A DNA stretch of 64,000 nucleotides from Allocoprobacillus halotolerans (GTDB taxonomy: Bacteria; Bacillota_I; Bacilli_A; Erysipelotrichales; Coprobacillaceae), in NCBI RefSeq assembly GCF_024399475.1, contig NZ_CP101620.1:372001-436000 (forward strand), written 5' to 3'. The position numbers and the translations under genes were made by a program. Below, piece by piece: positions 19,733 through 28,235 of this stretch. Position 1 is the first letter of the stretch. Each line of letters opens with the position of its first letter. A model generated the notes under the pieces. The model worked only from the letters and a program-made list of their open reading frames with translations, had not been told where the DNA came from and ran no database searches.

Positions 19733-20288
19733 TTACGTCGTCTTTACTTTGTTTATCTTGCGTTTGGCGAGATGCTTCTGAAAGGCTTCTTCCATTTCTT
19801 CAGGAGTAAGCCCTCGTATCACACCAACGCCGTTGTAATAGATATCCATTAGCTGATAACGCTTTCCATCAAGGTGTCCCGGTTCGTGTATCACAATCTT
19901 TTCAATGAACTCGTGTACCAGTTCGGCAGTAAGCTTGGTCGGCTGCGTAATCTGTTTTATCTTATCAATAAAACGCTGTAAGCTTTCAGACTTGTCCGTT
20001 TCGGTTTCAAGGTACGCCTGCATATCAGATATTTCTTCTTTGAGGCTTTTCTGTTCTTCCTCATACGCCATTGACATTGTGGAAAAGCGTTCATCGGAAA
20101 TCTTACCCGTTGCATTGTCCTCGTAAATCTTTTGAATCAACGAATCAATATCTTTGATACGATTCTCGGTTTTGGTAAGTTCTCTGCGTTTTTCGGACAG
20201 TTCCTTTTGCTTTTCCTCTCCTTAGCATTTCATCTGCTGTTTGGCAAACTCTTTTTCGTAAGCCTGAACATAACGAAATACTCACCGC
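19733..20288 (-). pseudogene. C-terminal remnant of a large serine recombinase
   Basis: The C-terminal part of a Tn4451/Tn5397-type resolvase (recombinase with DUF4368). Visible segments are VFRYVQAYEKEFAKQQMK, one in-frame TAA, then KQKELSEKRRELTKTENRIK, a coiled-coil rich zone, and LVHEFIEKIVIHEPGHLDGK with YNGVGVI near the end. The catalytic N-terminal domain is missing, cut off where the transposon relic begins at about 20290. GC content looks higher than in the neighbours. It marks the end of a former integrative element. Confidence 0.8.
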
Positions 20289-20563
20289 ATATTTTCAAGA
20301 ACAGTTTCCTCAACAACGGCATTATCACAGAAAGCAATAAAATAGCGATCATAAGAGATAAAGAATTTAAAATTAGGTGACTTACATATATGATCATCAT
20401 GGATATGAAACGCAGAGAGTTCCAGATGATTTAATAAAAAGGTTTCGAGAAGCTGAAATTCACTAGCAAAGAGAGAATGGTTAAAATTAATAGGACAAGT
20501 TTGAAAAATATGCTTGATTAAAACAGAAAATGATTGTACCATAGTAGTGGGTGGATTCATCAA
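20282..20563 (-). pseudogene. Truncated DUF6431-like transposon protein
   Basis: The first ~85 residues match the protein at 28236-28862 nearly residue for residue (MVQSFSVLIKHIFQTCPINF, HIHDDHICKSPNFKFFISYD). The match stops after VVEET; the intact copy continues with the Cys pair and HTH region, which are absent here. Confidence 0.85.
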
Positions 20564-20802
20564 AGATGAACCCAGGAGAAAAGATGAGATTGAGCCTGCA
20601 AAACTGAACCTATCTTTTCTCTTTTTCCTTTCTTAAGATTAAAAAAATCAGTCAAAATAAATAACACATAGAATATTATAAATCAAAAAACAGATAAAGG
20701 ATATAAGAACTGCGGTTTCTAACGGCAAATCTTATATCCTTTTGATTATATTAATCTGCGGTTTTTCATCTAAATTGATTTTGTAGAGTTTTCGGTTTAA
20801 CA
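20290..20802 (-). mobile_element. Relic left end of the DUF6431-type transposon
   Basis: About 510 bases match the left part of the element at 27997 in reverse orientation, including the terminal TGTTAAACC (ending at 20802) and the inner AAACCGCAG repeats. The remainder, with transposase and ATPase genes, has been deleted. It is fused to a recombinase tail on one side and a group II intron fragment on the other. Confidence 0.88.
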
Positions 20803-20844
20803 TTGGACTTTCACCAACTAGATGTATGCCATGCCCTGGCACAC
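20803..20844 (-). mobile_element. 5' fragment of a group II intron
   Basis: The minus-strand sequence begins GTGTGCC and runs to GTGAAAGTCCAA, matching the 5' ends of the introns at 37846 and 46253. It stops where the transposon relic starts. It sits directly after the terminator of the BspA-like gene. Confidence 0.7.
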
Positions 20845-20847
20845 TAC

Positions 20848-20883
20848 AAAAAAATGTCCTGTGAGATGATCACAAGACATTTT
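20848..20883 (-). terminator. Terminator of the BspA-like gene
   Basis: AAAATGTCCTGTGA pairs with TCACAAGACATTTT around a short loop, followed by seven T on the minus strand and then the intron 5' end. Confidence 0.8.
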
Positions 20884-20901
20884 CATCATTGATTATTTGC
20901 T

Positions 20902-23448
20902 CTATTTTTTCTTTCTGTTGTATACAGTTGCTCCGAGCAGTCCGGTTCCTGATACAAATAGCAGGGCAATCCAGAGTGTCATATTACTGCTGTCGCTGGT
21001 TTCAGGAGCATTGGTATCTCCGTCACCCGGTTCTGTCGGTTTATAGTTTGGATCAGCCACGCCACAGACTGTGCATTTTCCATCTTTGTAGCTATGAGCA
21101 AGTTTCGGAATTACTTTGCCTTGTTCTAAAACTTCACCGCACACCTTGCAAACCTTATCGCCGGTGTAACCTTCTTCGGTACAGGTAGCATCTTTAGCGT
21201 TTTTCAGTTCGGTTTCGCCGTGTCCGAGTGCCGGAATTTCTCTTATTTCCTTATTTTGGCAGTCAGCGCAAATTCTTTCTTCCGTTCCCGGATTTGTGCA
21301 GTCAGGTGCTTTCGTTTGTTTCCACTCGTCGTAGCTATGAGCAAGTTTCGGAATTACTTTACCTTGTTCTAAAACTTCACCACACACCTTGCAAACTTTA
21401 TCGCCGGTGTAACCTTCTTCGATACAGGTAGCATCTTTAGCGTTTTTCAGTTCGGTTTCACCGTGTCCGAGTGCCGGAATTTCTCTTATTTCCTTATTTT
21501 GGCAGTCAGCGCAAATTCTTTCTTCCGTTCCCGGATTTGTGCAGTCAGGTGCTTTCGTTTGTTTCCACTCGCTGTAGCTATGACCAACGGTAAATTCTTT
21601 CGACTGTTTGAAAATGTTTCCTGCCTTTATTGTATTGATTTCAGGTGTTGCTTTTATAGTCCCTTCACCGCTTATTAATGTCACAACATAGGAAGTTGTT
21701 TCTTTATTCCAATCATATTTGAAATCCATTCCTGGTGTAGAATCAAATCGAATTCCTTCACTTGCACCTTCAGGCATAATGTATTTGATTTCAAAGGTTT
21801 CTCCCGGGCAGAATTGAGTGGCTTCCGGGAACTCAACACCTACGCTGATACCATCTTTAATGCTTCCATCCGGATTTGTAACAAAAGATTTCAACTGTTC
21901 GTTTGCAGCATAGGCTTTTTCAGCACCGGCTGGAACTATTAGTGTAAATGTATCTTTATTAGGACGGTTAGCCCCATTGGTTCCAAATGCATTTTCGTTA
22001 AAATTCTCTGGTATATTATCGCTCAACATGATACATGTGGCAGATGTGGGATTAAATGCACCTTGGAATGCTTGTTTTCCAACTGTATTCACAGAACCAG
22101 GTAAAACTAACATTTTAATTGATTTACAATTTCCAAATACTTGATCAGAAATAGTAGTTACTCCATCTGGAATAATAACAGTCGTCAATGCTGTACACTT
22201 AAAAAATGCTTTCATTCCAATTGTTTCAAGATCTGTAGGTAGTGTAATACCGGTCAAACTTTTACAACCGCTGAATGTTTGAGAGCCAATATTCTTGATA
22301 GTATTAGTCAACTCAACTTCTGTCAAAGAGGAACACCCGCTAAAGGTTGCATTTAATTCCGTGACATTTCCTTTGATTTCTGCTCTTTCAAGAGATGTGC
22401 AGCTTAAAAATGCACCGTTTCCAATTTCCGTTACATTTTCAGGAATCACAATTTCTTTGAGAGCTTTGCAGTCACGGAACGCGTGCTTTCCGATACTTTC
22501 GAGAGAATCCGGAAGTGTAATAGACTCGATAATCGATGTATATTGTACTGTATCATAGATTCTAAAACCTTCGTTTATATATTTAATTCCTTCGGGGATA
22601 ACGATATTTTGCTGTTCTTCACGAATTTCAATAGCAGTATCGTCATCATAGAGTACACCGTCAATATATCGATATTTACTTCCTTGCGCAAATACCACTT
22701 CACCTTTATAAGAGAATTGCTGATAGGTTGCACCAAATATAGGAGTTGCTGTAAATTCAGCACCAGCCGGAATGGTAATGGAGGATAAATTAGTACATGC
22801 TTCAAACACTCTTCCACCGATTTGTTTCACACCTTCAGGCAAAACAAGAGATGTTCCCTTATATCCACGAAACGCCATATTTCCAATTTCTTCAAGCTGA
22901 CTGTTTTCAGCAAAAGTAATTTGGGTAAACGATGATCTTAAGCCATCTTCGCCAATTCTTTTTACAGTGGATGGAATTTTAATTTCAGTCACATTTGTTT
23001 GCTTAAATGCCCGATCAGCAAGATATTCCAACCCTTCCGGCAAGATAACTTTAGTACTCGAAACGTTATAAAAAGCACCGCTTCCAATACCAACTACTTT
23101 ATATTTCTTCCCTTCGTGAGTAATAGAAGCAGGAATTGTCATTGTTCCACGATTGCTGTATTCTGAACCGGCAAACACATGATCAACATGAGAAGCACAG
23201 TTATGAGGATACCAAGACCAATACCAGGATGAAACTTCAACGCCACCTTCCACTACAGAATAAGCGATATTTCCTTCTACAAACTCAAAAGTCTCTTCCA
23301 CATATTTCGGATGTCCATTATTATTATCCACCCAACCGGGAACTGTTTTGTCTCCTTCTCCGTTTCCCACAGCAAATACCGTTGTCGGAGTAATCGTAAA
23401 GACCATCATAACTGCCAGCAGCATTGCTAACCATTTTTTCTGTTTCAA
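20902..23448 (-). CDS. BspA-like leucine-rich repeat surface protein
   Basis: An 848-aa secreted protein. The signal peptide MKQKKWLAMLLAVMMVFT ends near VFA. Residues ~100-540 are LRR_5 (BspA/TpLRR) repeats such as LTGITLPTDLETIGMKAFFK. After a linker there are two nearly identical 81-aa Cys-rich repeats (start HSYSEWKQTKAPDC and HSYDEWKQTKAPDC; 243-bp period in the DNA) with CADC and CKVCGE pairs, and a partial third (CTVCG). The tail ETSDSSNMTLWIALLFVSG then RKKK is a wall-anchor-like end without LPXTG. BspA proteins bind host matrix; that role is inferred here. AAGGAGGG precedes the start. The base composition is richer in GC than the flanks. Confidence 0.88.
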   Translation of the reverse strand: MKQKKWLAMLLAVMMVFTITPTTVFAVGNGEGDKTVPGWVDNNNGHPKYVEETFEFVEGNIAYSVVEGGVEVSSWYWSWYPHNCASHVDHVFAGSEYSNRGTMTIPASITHEGKKYKVVGIGSGAFYNVSSTKVILPEGLEYLADRAFKQTNVTEIKIPSTVKRIGEDGLRSSFTQITFAENSQLEEIGNMAFRGYKGTSLVLPEGVKQIGGRVFEACTNLSSITIPAGAEFTATPIFGATYQQFSYKGEVVFAQGSKYRYIDGVLYDDDTAIEIREEQQNIVIPEGIKYINEGFRIYDTVQYTSIIESITLPDSLESIGKHAFRDCKALKEIVIPENVTEIGNGAFLSCTSLERAEIKGNVTELNATFSGCSSLTEVELTNTIKNIGSQTFSGCKSLTGITLPTDLETIGMKAFFKCTALTTVIIPDGVTTISDQVFGNCKSIKMLVLPGSVNTVGKQAFQGAFNPTSATCIMLSDNIPENFNENAFGTNGANRPNKDTFTLIVPAGAEKAYAANEQLKSFVTNPDGSIKDGISVGVEFPEATQFCPGETFEIKYIMPEGASEGIRFDSTPGMDFKYDWNKETTSYVVTLISGEGTIKATPEINTIKAGNIFKQSKEFTVGHSYSEWKQTKAPDCTNPGTEERICADCQNKEIREIPALGHGETELKNAKDATCIEEGYTGDKVCKVCGEVLEQGKVIPKLAHSYDEWKQTKAPDCTNPGTEERICADCQNKEIREIPALGHGETELKNAKDATCTEEGYTGDKVCKVCGEVLEQGKVIPKLAHSYKDGKCTVCGVADPNYKPTEPGDGDTNAPETSDSSNMTLWIALLFVSGTGLLGATVYNRKKK

Positions 23449-23523
23449 AACAAAATCCCTCCTTCGTTTTTTCTCGAAGAAGGGTGGTTTTTACAGTCCT
23501 CCTCCGAGCATATTCCTTTCCAT

Positions 23524-23750
23524 TGCCCTCAGAGGTGTTGTTGCCCTCAGAGGTGTTGCCCTCAGAGGTGTTGCCCTCAGAGGTGTTGCCCTCAGAGGTG
23601 TTGCCCTCAGAGGTGTTGCCCTCAGAGGTGTTGCCCTCAGAGGTGTTGCCCTCAGAGGTGTTGCCCTCAGAGGTGTTGCCCTCAGAGGTGTTGCCCTCAG
23701 AGGTGTTGCCCTCAGAGGTGTTGCCCTCAGAGGTGTTGCCCTCAGAGGTG
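23524..23750. repeat. 15-bp tandem repeat array, 15 copies (VNTR)
   Basis: The unit GTTGCCCTCAGAGGT repeats 15 times without visible change, except for one extra TTG after the first copy. It lies between the BspA-like promoter and start codon. The unit contains the near-palindrome CCTCAGAGG. Confidence 0.95.
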
Positions 23751-23766
23751 TATATATCTATTAAAA

Positions 23767-23795
23767 ATTATGCCACTTTTTTCTGCACCTTGCAA
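23767..23795 (-). promoter_or_regulatory. Predicted promoter of the BspA-like gene
   Basis: TTGCAA and CATAAT, 17 bases apart, on the minus strand. This places the whole tandem repeat in a ~310-nt transcribed leader ahead of the BspA-like gene. Confidence 0.5.
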
Positions 23796-23832
23796 GAATT
23801 TTTAAAAATTTCTCTTGACAAATTTATTTGTG

Positions 23833-24251
23833 TTATGTGATTTTGTTTCTGTTCTTTGTTATAGTCAATAAAGCAAAAATCAATTCTCGGTTTATTAATT
23901 CTTCTGCTCTATTTCGAATATTATTCATTTTTCCAATCCAACACAACGGATTCTCAGATTTCAGTTTTTCAGTTATGCCTTCTTGTTCTTTCATTTGTTC
24001 AACCAACCAAAAAACAGTTCCTTTGCCTGCTCATCAATATCAGCAAGATAACTGTTTAGCTTACCGCTTGTCAGTAAGTTCGCATACCTCACTTTATGAT
24101 GTTCTTTAAGATACCTTGCGTGCTGCTTTCCCCATATACCAATGTGTTTTCCTTCCTCAGGCAGTAATGTGAGATCAGGAAGATAACAATCACCTTGCAA
24201 TGTATAACTGATACCTGTTTGCTCATCATAAATATTATGCTGCATAATCAT
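23833..24251 (-). CDS. tnpV: TnpV-family transposon protein (frameshifted)
   Basis: A small protein carried by Tn4451-like integrative elements of Firmicutes. It has the recognisable YLPDLTLLPEEGKHIGIWGK, LKEHHKVRYANLLTSGKLN and SYLADIDEQAKEL. One base is missing in the run 24009-24014; restored, it continues WLVEQMKEQEGITEKLKSEN to a stop at 23833 (about 139 aa). Its molecular role is not established. It overlaps the preceding small gene by 4 bases. With the recombinase tail at 19733 it marks the remains of one integrative element. Confidence 0.75.
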
Positions 24252-24478
24252 GCCTCCTTGTAGATTATTTTAAACTTCTTTTTCTTTCCATTTACGATTT
24301 TAAGCAAAAGTTCATTAACTGCGTCTGTGTATCTTCCGTTGTTAATCAAATGGTTTCTTAATTCATTCAGGCTGTTAATAATAATTCTACGCTCGTATTC
24401 ATCAAGCACTATGTAATATTTTTCTTTGTTTTGTACTTCTCGCTTGCACTTCAATGTTACCATAGTAAAATTCTTCAA
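24248..24478 (-). CDS. Small hypothetical protein of integrative elements
   Basis: A 76-aa protein with C-terminal half YYIVLDEYERRIIINSLNEL, NHLINNGRYTDAVNELL and KFKIIYKEA, a pattern I recognise beside tnpV in clostridial elements. The best ribosome site, GGAGG, instead serves an ATG at 24492 in another frame (MKNFIEEFYYGNIEVQARST), which looks like the head of a different small protein and stops after 29 codons. The present gene may therefore be a deletion fusion. Function unknown. Confidence 0.5.
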   Translation of the reverse strand: MKNFTMVTLKCKREVQNKEKYYIVLDEYERRIIINSLNELRNHLINNGRYTDAVNELLLKIVNGKKKKFKIIYKEA

Positions 24479-24556
24479 TAAAGTTTTTCATTATACAATC
24501 CTCCGTTATAAGTTGAATTATCCTTACAATTCAATCATTTTGGCTGACTACAAAAG

Positions 24557-24596
24557 CATAAGGGAGACAACTTCTTTACGAAGTGTCTCCCTTATG
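24557..24596. terminator. Strong hairpin, probable terminator
   Basis: CATAAGGGAGACAACTTC pairs with GAAGTGTCTCCCTTATG with a single bulge around a 5-base loop; a T-rich run follows on the plus strand. No plus-strand gene is seen before it, so it may be a leftover of an excised gene. Nothing else is recognised from 24597 to 24912. Confidence 0.5.
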
Positions 24597-24912
24597 GTGA
24601 CTTGTTCTTTTTTTGAAGTCAATTATTTTGATAATCACATTCATTCTTAAAATAAAAAAACAACACTATAAATAAAAAAGCAAATACTAAAAATTTAATT
24701 ATTACTAATTCAGTGATAATTAAAAAACAATTAAAAAATCTTTTATCAGAAAAACATATAGAACGTCCTTAAATTTCCAAAGAAAAAATAAGTGAGTATC
24801 AGATTTTAATTTTTTATGATGTAGTCATGTTTCAAAAAAGGTTTAATACACTTGAATGCCAAAAAAATACTAACATTATATTTACATCTAATATAAATTT
24901 AACTAAGATTAA

Positions 24913-25942
24913 TTTTTTTATCCAATTGATATAGTTTTTAAGCATGAGTTCAAGCAAGCGGTTAATGATGGTATCATTACACCTGCGATGGATTATAGAG
25001 CTTTAGGTTTCGCTGTCGAGAAATTTAGCAAGCAGTTATTGAAACAATTTGGGTATGTTAAAGATACTACACAAACGAAAAGAGACGTTAAAACATGGGA
25101 TTTATGTATGAAATATCAAGATAAACATTTGTGGTGTGAATGTAAAACTTACAAAAGTCAATTTGTTTCTCCAACATCTGGTAATTCTCTTTTAAAAGAT
25201 ATTGTAATGCGAAAAACTATACAACAGATTCCAGATAAAGATATTGTATTATTAATGGTATTTAGCAAGATACCAAGTTTTCAAAAAGATGTTATTTATA
25301 AAAGATATAATATTGTTGTTTGGGATATAGATAATTTAGTATTTTATTGTAAAGAAAGTTCATCTTTATTAAAACAGTTATCGCAAATCTTTCAAAGAAT
25401 GTAATAAAGCATATGAATTAATTCAACAGTTAGAAAATTGTAAAACTGGTCAAAAATATTCTAAGGAATACGAGAAAATCTGTGAAGAGATAATTCGTTT
25501 CCTTTTTGAATCAACATATTTTAATGCCTTATCAAGCCAACACAAAACTAAAGATAAACATTTTAGAATGGATTTAATAGGAGCTTTAAAAATAAATCAA
25601 AATAGCGAAAGTTTTCATCCACATCCTTTATGGCAGATGCTTATTCAGTATTATAATTCACATTTTATCGTTTTTGAGTTTAAAAACTATCGACCAGAAT
25701 TTAATTTATATTTCTGAAAACACCTATTTAATGTAGCACTTCGTAATGTTGTGATAATTATATCTCGAAAAGGTTTTTCTAAATCTGCAAAGTTTGCGGC
25801 ACAAGGATGTTTAAAAGAACATGGCAAACTAATATTAGATCTGACTGATCAAGATTTGATTGAAATGCTAAAATCAAGAAGTAACGCAGTAGATTTTATT
25901 TTACAAAAGTTAGAGGATTTTTTAATGTCAATAAGCAAATAA
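24913..25942 (+). pseudogene. Decayed restriction-endonuclease-like gene, two PD-(D/E)XK-like cores
   Basis: An open frame from 24913 (no start codon; first internal ATG 24988) gives YRALGFAVEKFSKQLLKQFG and the core WDLCMKYQDKHLWCECKTY, with the D...ExK pattern of nucleases. After a frameshift near 25395 a second segment reads YEKICEEIIRFLFE and HFRMDLIGALK ... FIVFEFKNY, again D...ExK. Further breaks near 25700-25730 precede LFNVALRNVVIIISRKGF and HGKLILDLTDQDLIEMLKS. The second half resembles restriction-endonuclease-like proteins of Firmicutes. The 5' end is missing and several indels are present. No methyltransferase partner is nearby. Confidence 0.5.
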
Positions 25943-26283
25943 TTGTTAGTTGCAAATCTATAAGTACTATTTAATTATAGCCAATTATATTAATACAAGC
26001 TCTTTTTTGATATATTAATATTCTTTACCTTAACTAAAGAATAATGGACTATGATTATCCTATAGTATAGCAAACTCTGACTTTTGCACCTATAAAAAAA
26101 TCTTGTTGAGACATCGTCCTAAGGTCTATAAGAATTGTAGAAATTTATTATACTTTTAGAATATATATTGTAGACACTTTAGATACATGAAATGATATAG
26201 TATACGCAACCTGCCTTTGGCAGTTTATATTAAAATATAGTGATAATTAATAAAGTTAAATATCAAATACTCATTTGAATTTA
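25943..26283. other. Intergenic stretch without recognised features
   Basis: AT-rich sequence between the decayed nuclease gene and an RpiR fragment. I see no open frame of note, no clear promoter pair and no strong hairpin. Confidence 0.5.
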
Positions 26284-26465
26284 TTAAAGTTTAATCTTTT
26301 TACAAAAACGTAAAATCGTTGTCTTGGTAATATGAATACGCTTAGACATTTTTGTTAGAGAATATTGTTGTACAAGACTTAAATCTCACATATTTTTTCA
26401 CAGACTTTTAATTCACTCTTTGTCAGTGTATTCTTTTTTAAATTAATATTTGATAAAAAATCCAT
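26284..26465 (-). pseudogene. RpiR/MurR-family regulator, N-terminal HTH fragment
   Basis: The minus strand from 26465 reads MDFLSNINLKKNTLTKSELK, VCEKIC, then after a one-base shift DLSLVQQYSLTKMSKRIHIT and KTTILRFCKKIKL, stop. This is the HTH_6 fold of RpiR-type sugar-responsive regulators, where the effector-binding SIS domain (~200 aa) is missing. It diverges from the MATE gene. Confidence 0.5.
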
Positions 26466-26609
26466 AGGCTTCTCCTTTTGTTTTCTTTAAATCTTATTAT
26501 AACTGATTTTTAGTACCTTTCCATAAGAATTCATGAAAATCATGATGAAATGAATGATTGACAAGTATCTTGTTTCTTTTTATCATATAGAAATGAGGTG
26601 TATATTTTT

Positions 26610-27944
26610 ATGAATAATCAATTAACACATGGTTCTATTACCAAATCATTAATTCTGTTTTCTATTCCTATGATTATAGGGAATTTATTACAACAGTTTT
26701 ATAATGTTGCAGATACATTTATTGTCGGACAGTTTTTAGGAGCTGATGCTTTAGCGGCAGTTGGTTCATCTTTTACTTTAATGACATTTTTGACATCCAT
26801 TATTCTAGGTTTATGTATGGGAAGTGGCATTTTATTTTCTATGTATTATGGTGGTCAACAAATAGATAAAATGAAAACATCTTTTTTTATCTCTTTTATT
26901 GGTATTGCTTTGTTTTCTATTCTTTTAGAGATTCTTTGTTTATTTGCTATTCACCCTATCTTACATTTTATGAATATTCCTCAAGATATTTATCAACAAA
27001 GCTATGATTATCTTTTCATTATCTTTATTGGTTTCTTTTTTACTTTCCTCTATAATTATTTTTCTTCATTATTAAGAGCCTTAGGTAATTCCAAAGTCCC
27101 CCTTTATTTTTTAGCAATAGCTTCCATCATCAATGTCTTTTTAGATATTTATTTGATTGTTTCTTTTGATATGGGTATCAGTGGTGCCGCATTAGCGACA
27201 ATTATTGCTCAAGCTATCAGTGGTTTTGGCATTATGATTTATGTTTTGATTAAACAAAAAGATCTTTTACCAGCCAAAAAACATTGTTATTTTAATAAAG
27301 ATATATTTATGAAAATTAAAGATTATTCATTACTCACATGTATTCAACAATCCGTGATGAATTTTGGTATTTTAATGATTCAGGGATTGGTTAATAGTTT
27401 TGGTGTTATCACCATGTCAGCTTTTGCGGCAGCTGTGAAAATTGATTCCTTTGCCTATATGCCCGTACAAGATTTTGGCAATGCCTTTTCAACATTTATT
27501 GCCCAAAATAAAGGGGCAAATCTTCCTGAGCGTATTCAAAAAGGTTTAAAATCAGCCATGATTATTTCAGGTATTTTCTGTCTATTTATTTCTTTGATTG
27601 TTTATATATTTGCGCCTATTTTGATGTTGATTTTTATTCATCCTGAAGAAGTCGAAATTATTCGTCAAGGTGTTGAATATTTACAAATAGAAGGTATGTG
27701 TTATTTAGGAATTGGATATTTATTTTTACTTTATGGTTATTATCGTGGTGTAGGTAAACCAGGTATTTCCGTTGTTTTAACAATTGCATCACTAGGAACA
27801 CGTGTCGCTTTAGCTTATCTGTTTGCACCAATATTAGGAACAATAGCCATATGGTGGGCTATTCCTATTGGCTGGTTTTTAGCTGATGCAATTGGTATTC
27901 TTTATGGTATTACAAAAGAAAAATGGCAGTTAAAAAAGTTGTAA
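26610..27944 (+). CDS. MATE family efflux transporter
   Basis: A 12-helix sodium- or proton-coupled exporter. It starts MNNQLTHGSITKSLILFSIP with the MATE head IIGNLLQQFYNVADTFIVGQ and the matching second-half LTCIQQSVMNFGILMIQGLV. GAGGTG sits before ATG 26610, which I prefer to the GTG 12 bases upstream. The substrate is unknown; family members export drugs or metabolites. A terminator overlaps the stop codon. Confidence 0.9.
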   Translation: MNNQLTHGSITKSLILFSIPMIIGNLLQQFYNVADTFIVGQFLGADALAAVGSSFTLMTFLTSIILGLCMGSGILFSMYYGGQQIDKMKTSFFISFIGIALFSILLEILCLFAIHPILHFMNIPQDIYQQSYDYLFIIFIGFFFTFLYNYFSSLLRALGNSKVPLYFLAIASIINVFLDIYLIVSFDMGISGAALATIIAQAISGFGIMIYVLIKQKDLLPAKKHCYFNKDIFMKIKDYSLLTCIQQSVMNFGILMIQGLVNSFGVITMSAFAAAVKIDSFAYMPVQDFGNAFSTFIAQNKGANLPERIQKGLKSAMIISGIFCLFISLIVYIFAPILMLIFIHPEEVEIIRQGVEYLQIEGMCYLGIGYLFLLYGYYRGVGKPGISVVLTIASLGTRVALAYLFAPILGTIAIWWAIPIGWFLADAIGILYGITKEKWQLKKL

Positions 27945-27967
27945 CTTAGGGTTGCAACTTTTTTATA
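27934..27967 (+). terminator. Terminator of the MATE gene
   Basis: AAAAGTTGTAAC and GTTGCAACTTTT with a 5-base loop, then T-run. The stem includes the MATE stop codon. Confidence 0.85.
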
Positions 27968-27996
27968 ATCATTAACAATCAAACATCCGTATTATA

Positions 27997-28095
27997 TGTT
28001 AAACCGAAAACTCTACAAAATCAATTTAGATGAAAAACCGCAGATTAATATAATCAAAAGGATATAAGATTTGCCGTTAGAAACCGCAGTTCTTA
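27997..28095. repeat. Left-end repeats of the transposon
   Basis: Three related sites: TGTTAAACCGAAAACTCTAC (27997), TGAAAAACCGCAGATTAAT (28031) and TTAGAAACCGCAGTTCTTA (28077). They resemble the multiple transposase-binding sites at the ends of Tn7, Tn5053 and Mu-like elements. Confidence 0.8.
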
Positions 28096-28235
28096 TATCC
28101 TTTATCTGTTTTTTGATTTATAATATTCTATGTGTTATTTATTTTGACTGATTTTTTTAATCTTAAGAAAGGAAAAAGAGAAAAGATAGGTTCAGTTTTG
28201 CAGGCTCAATCTCATCTTTTCTCCTGGGTTCATCT

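Noticed and set aside
21228-22788. Several plus-strand frames of 67-101 aa opposite the BspA-like gene
   Set aside because: They are antisense shadows with no ribosome sites and no recognisable domains.
23524-23750. CRISPR array
   Set aside because: The units are contiguous 15-bp repeats without spacers, and no cas genes are near.
23348-23840. Two overlapping 138-aa plus-strand frames made of ALRGV and LPSEV repeats
   Set aside because: They arise only because a 15-bp repeat stays open in every frame. There is no ribosome site, and the region is the leader of the minus-strand BspA-like gene.
25943-26283. Small RNA or promoter array in the AT-rich gap
   Set aside because: No paired -35/-10 boxes with a following hairpin could be identified; the sequence is simply AT-rich.
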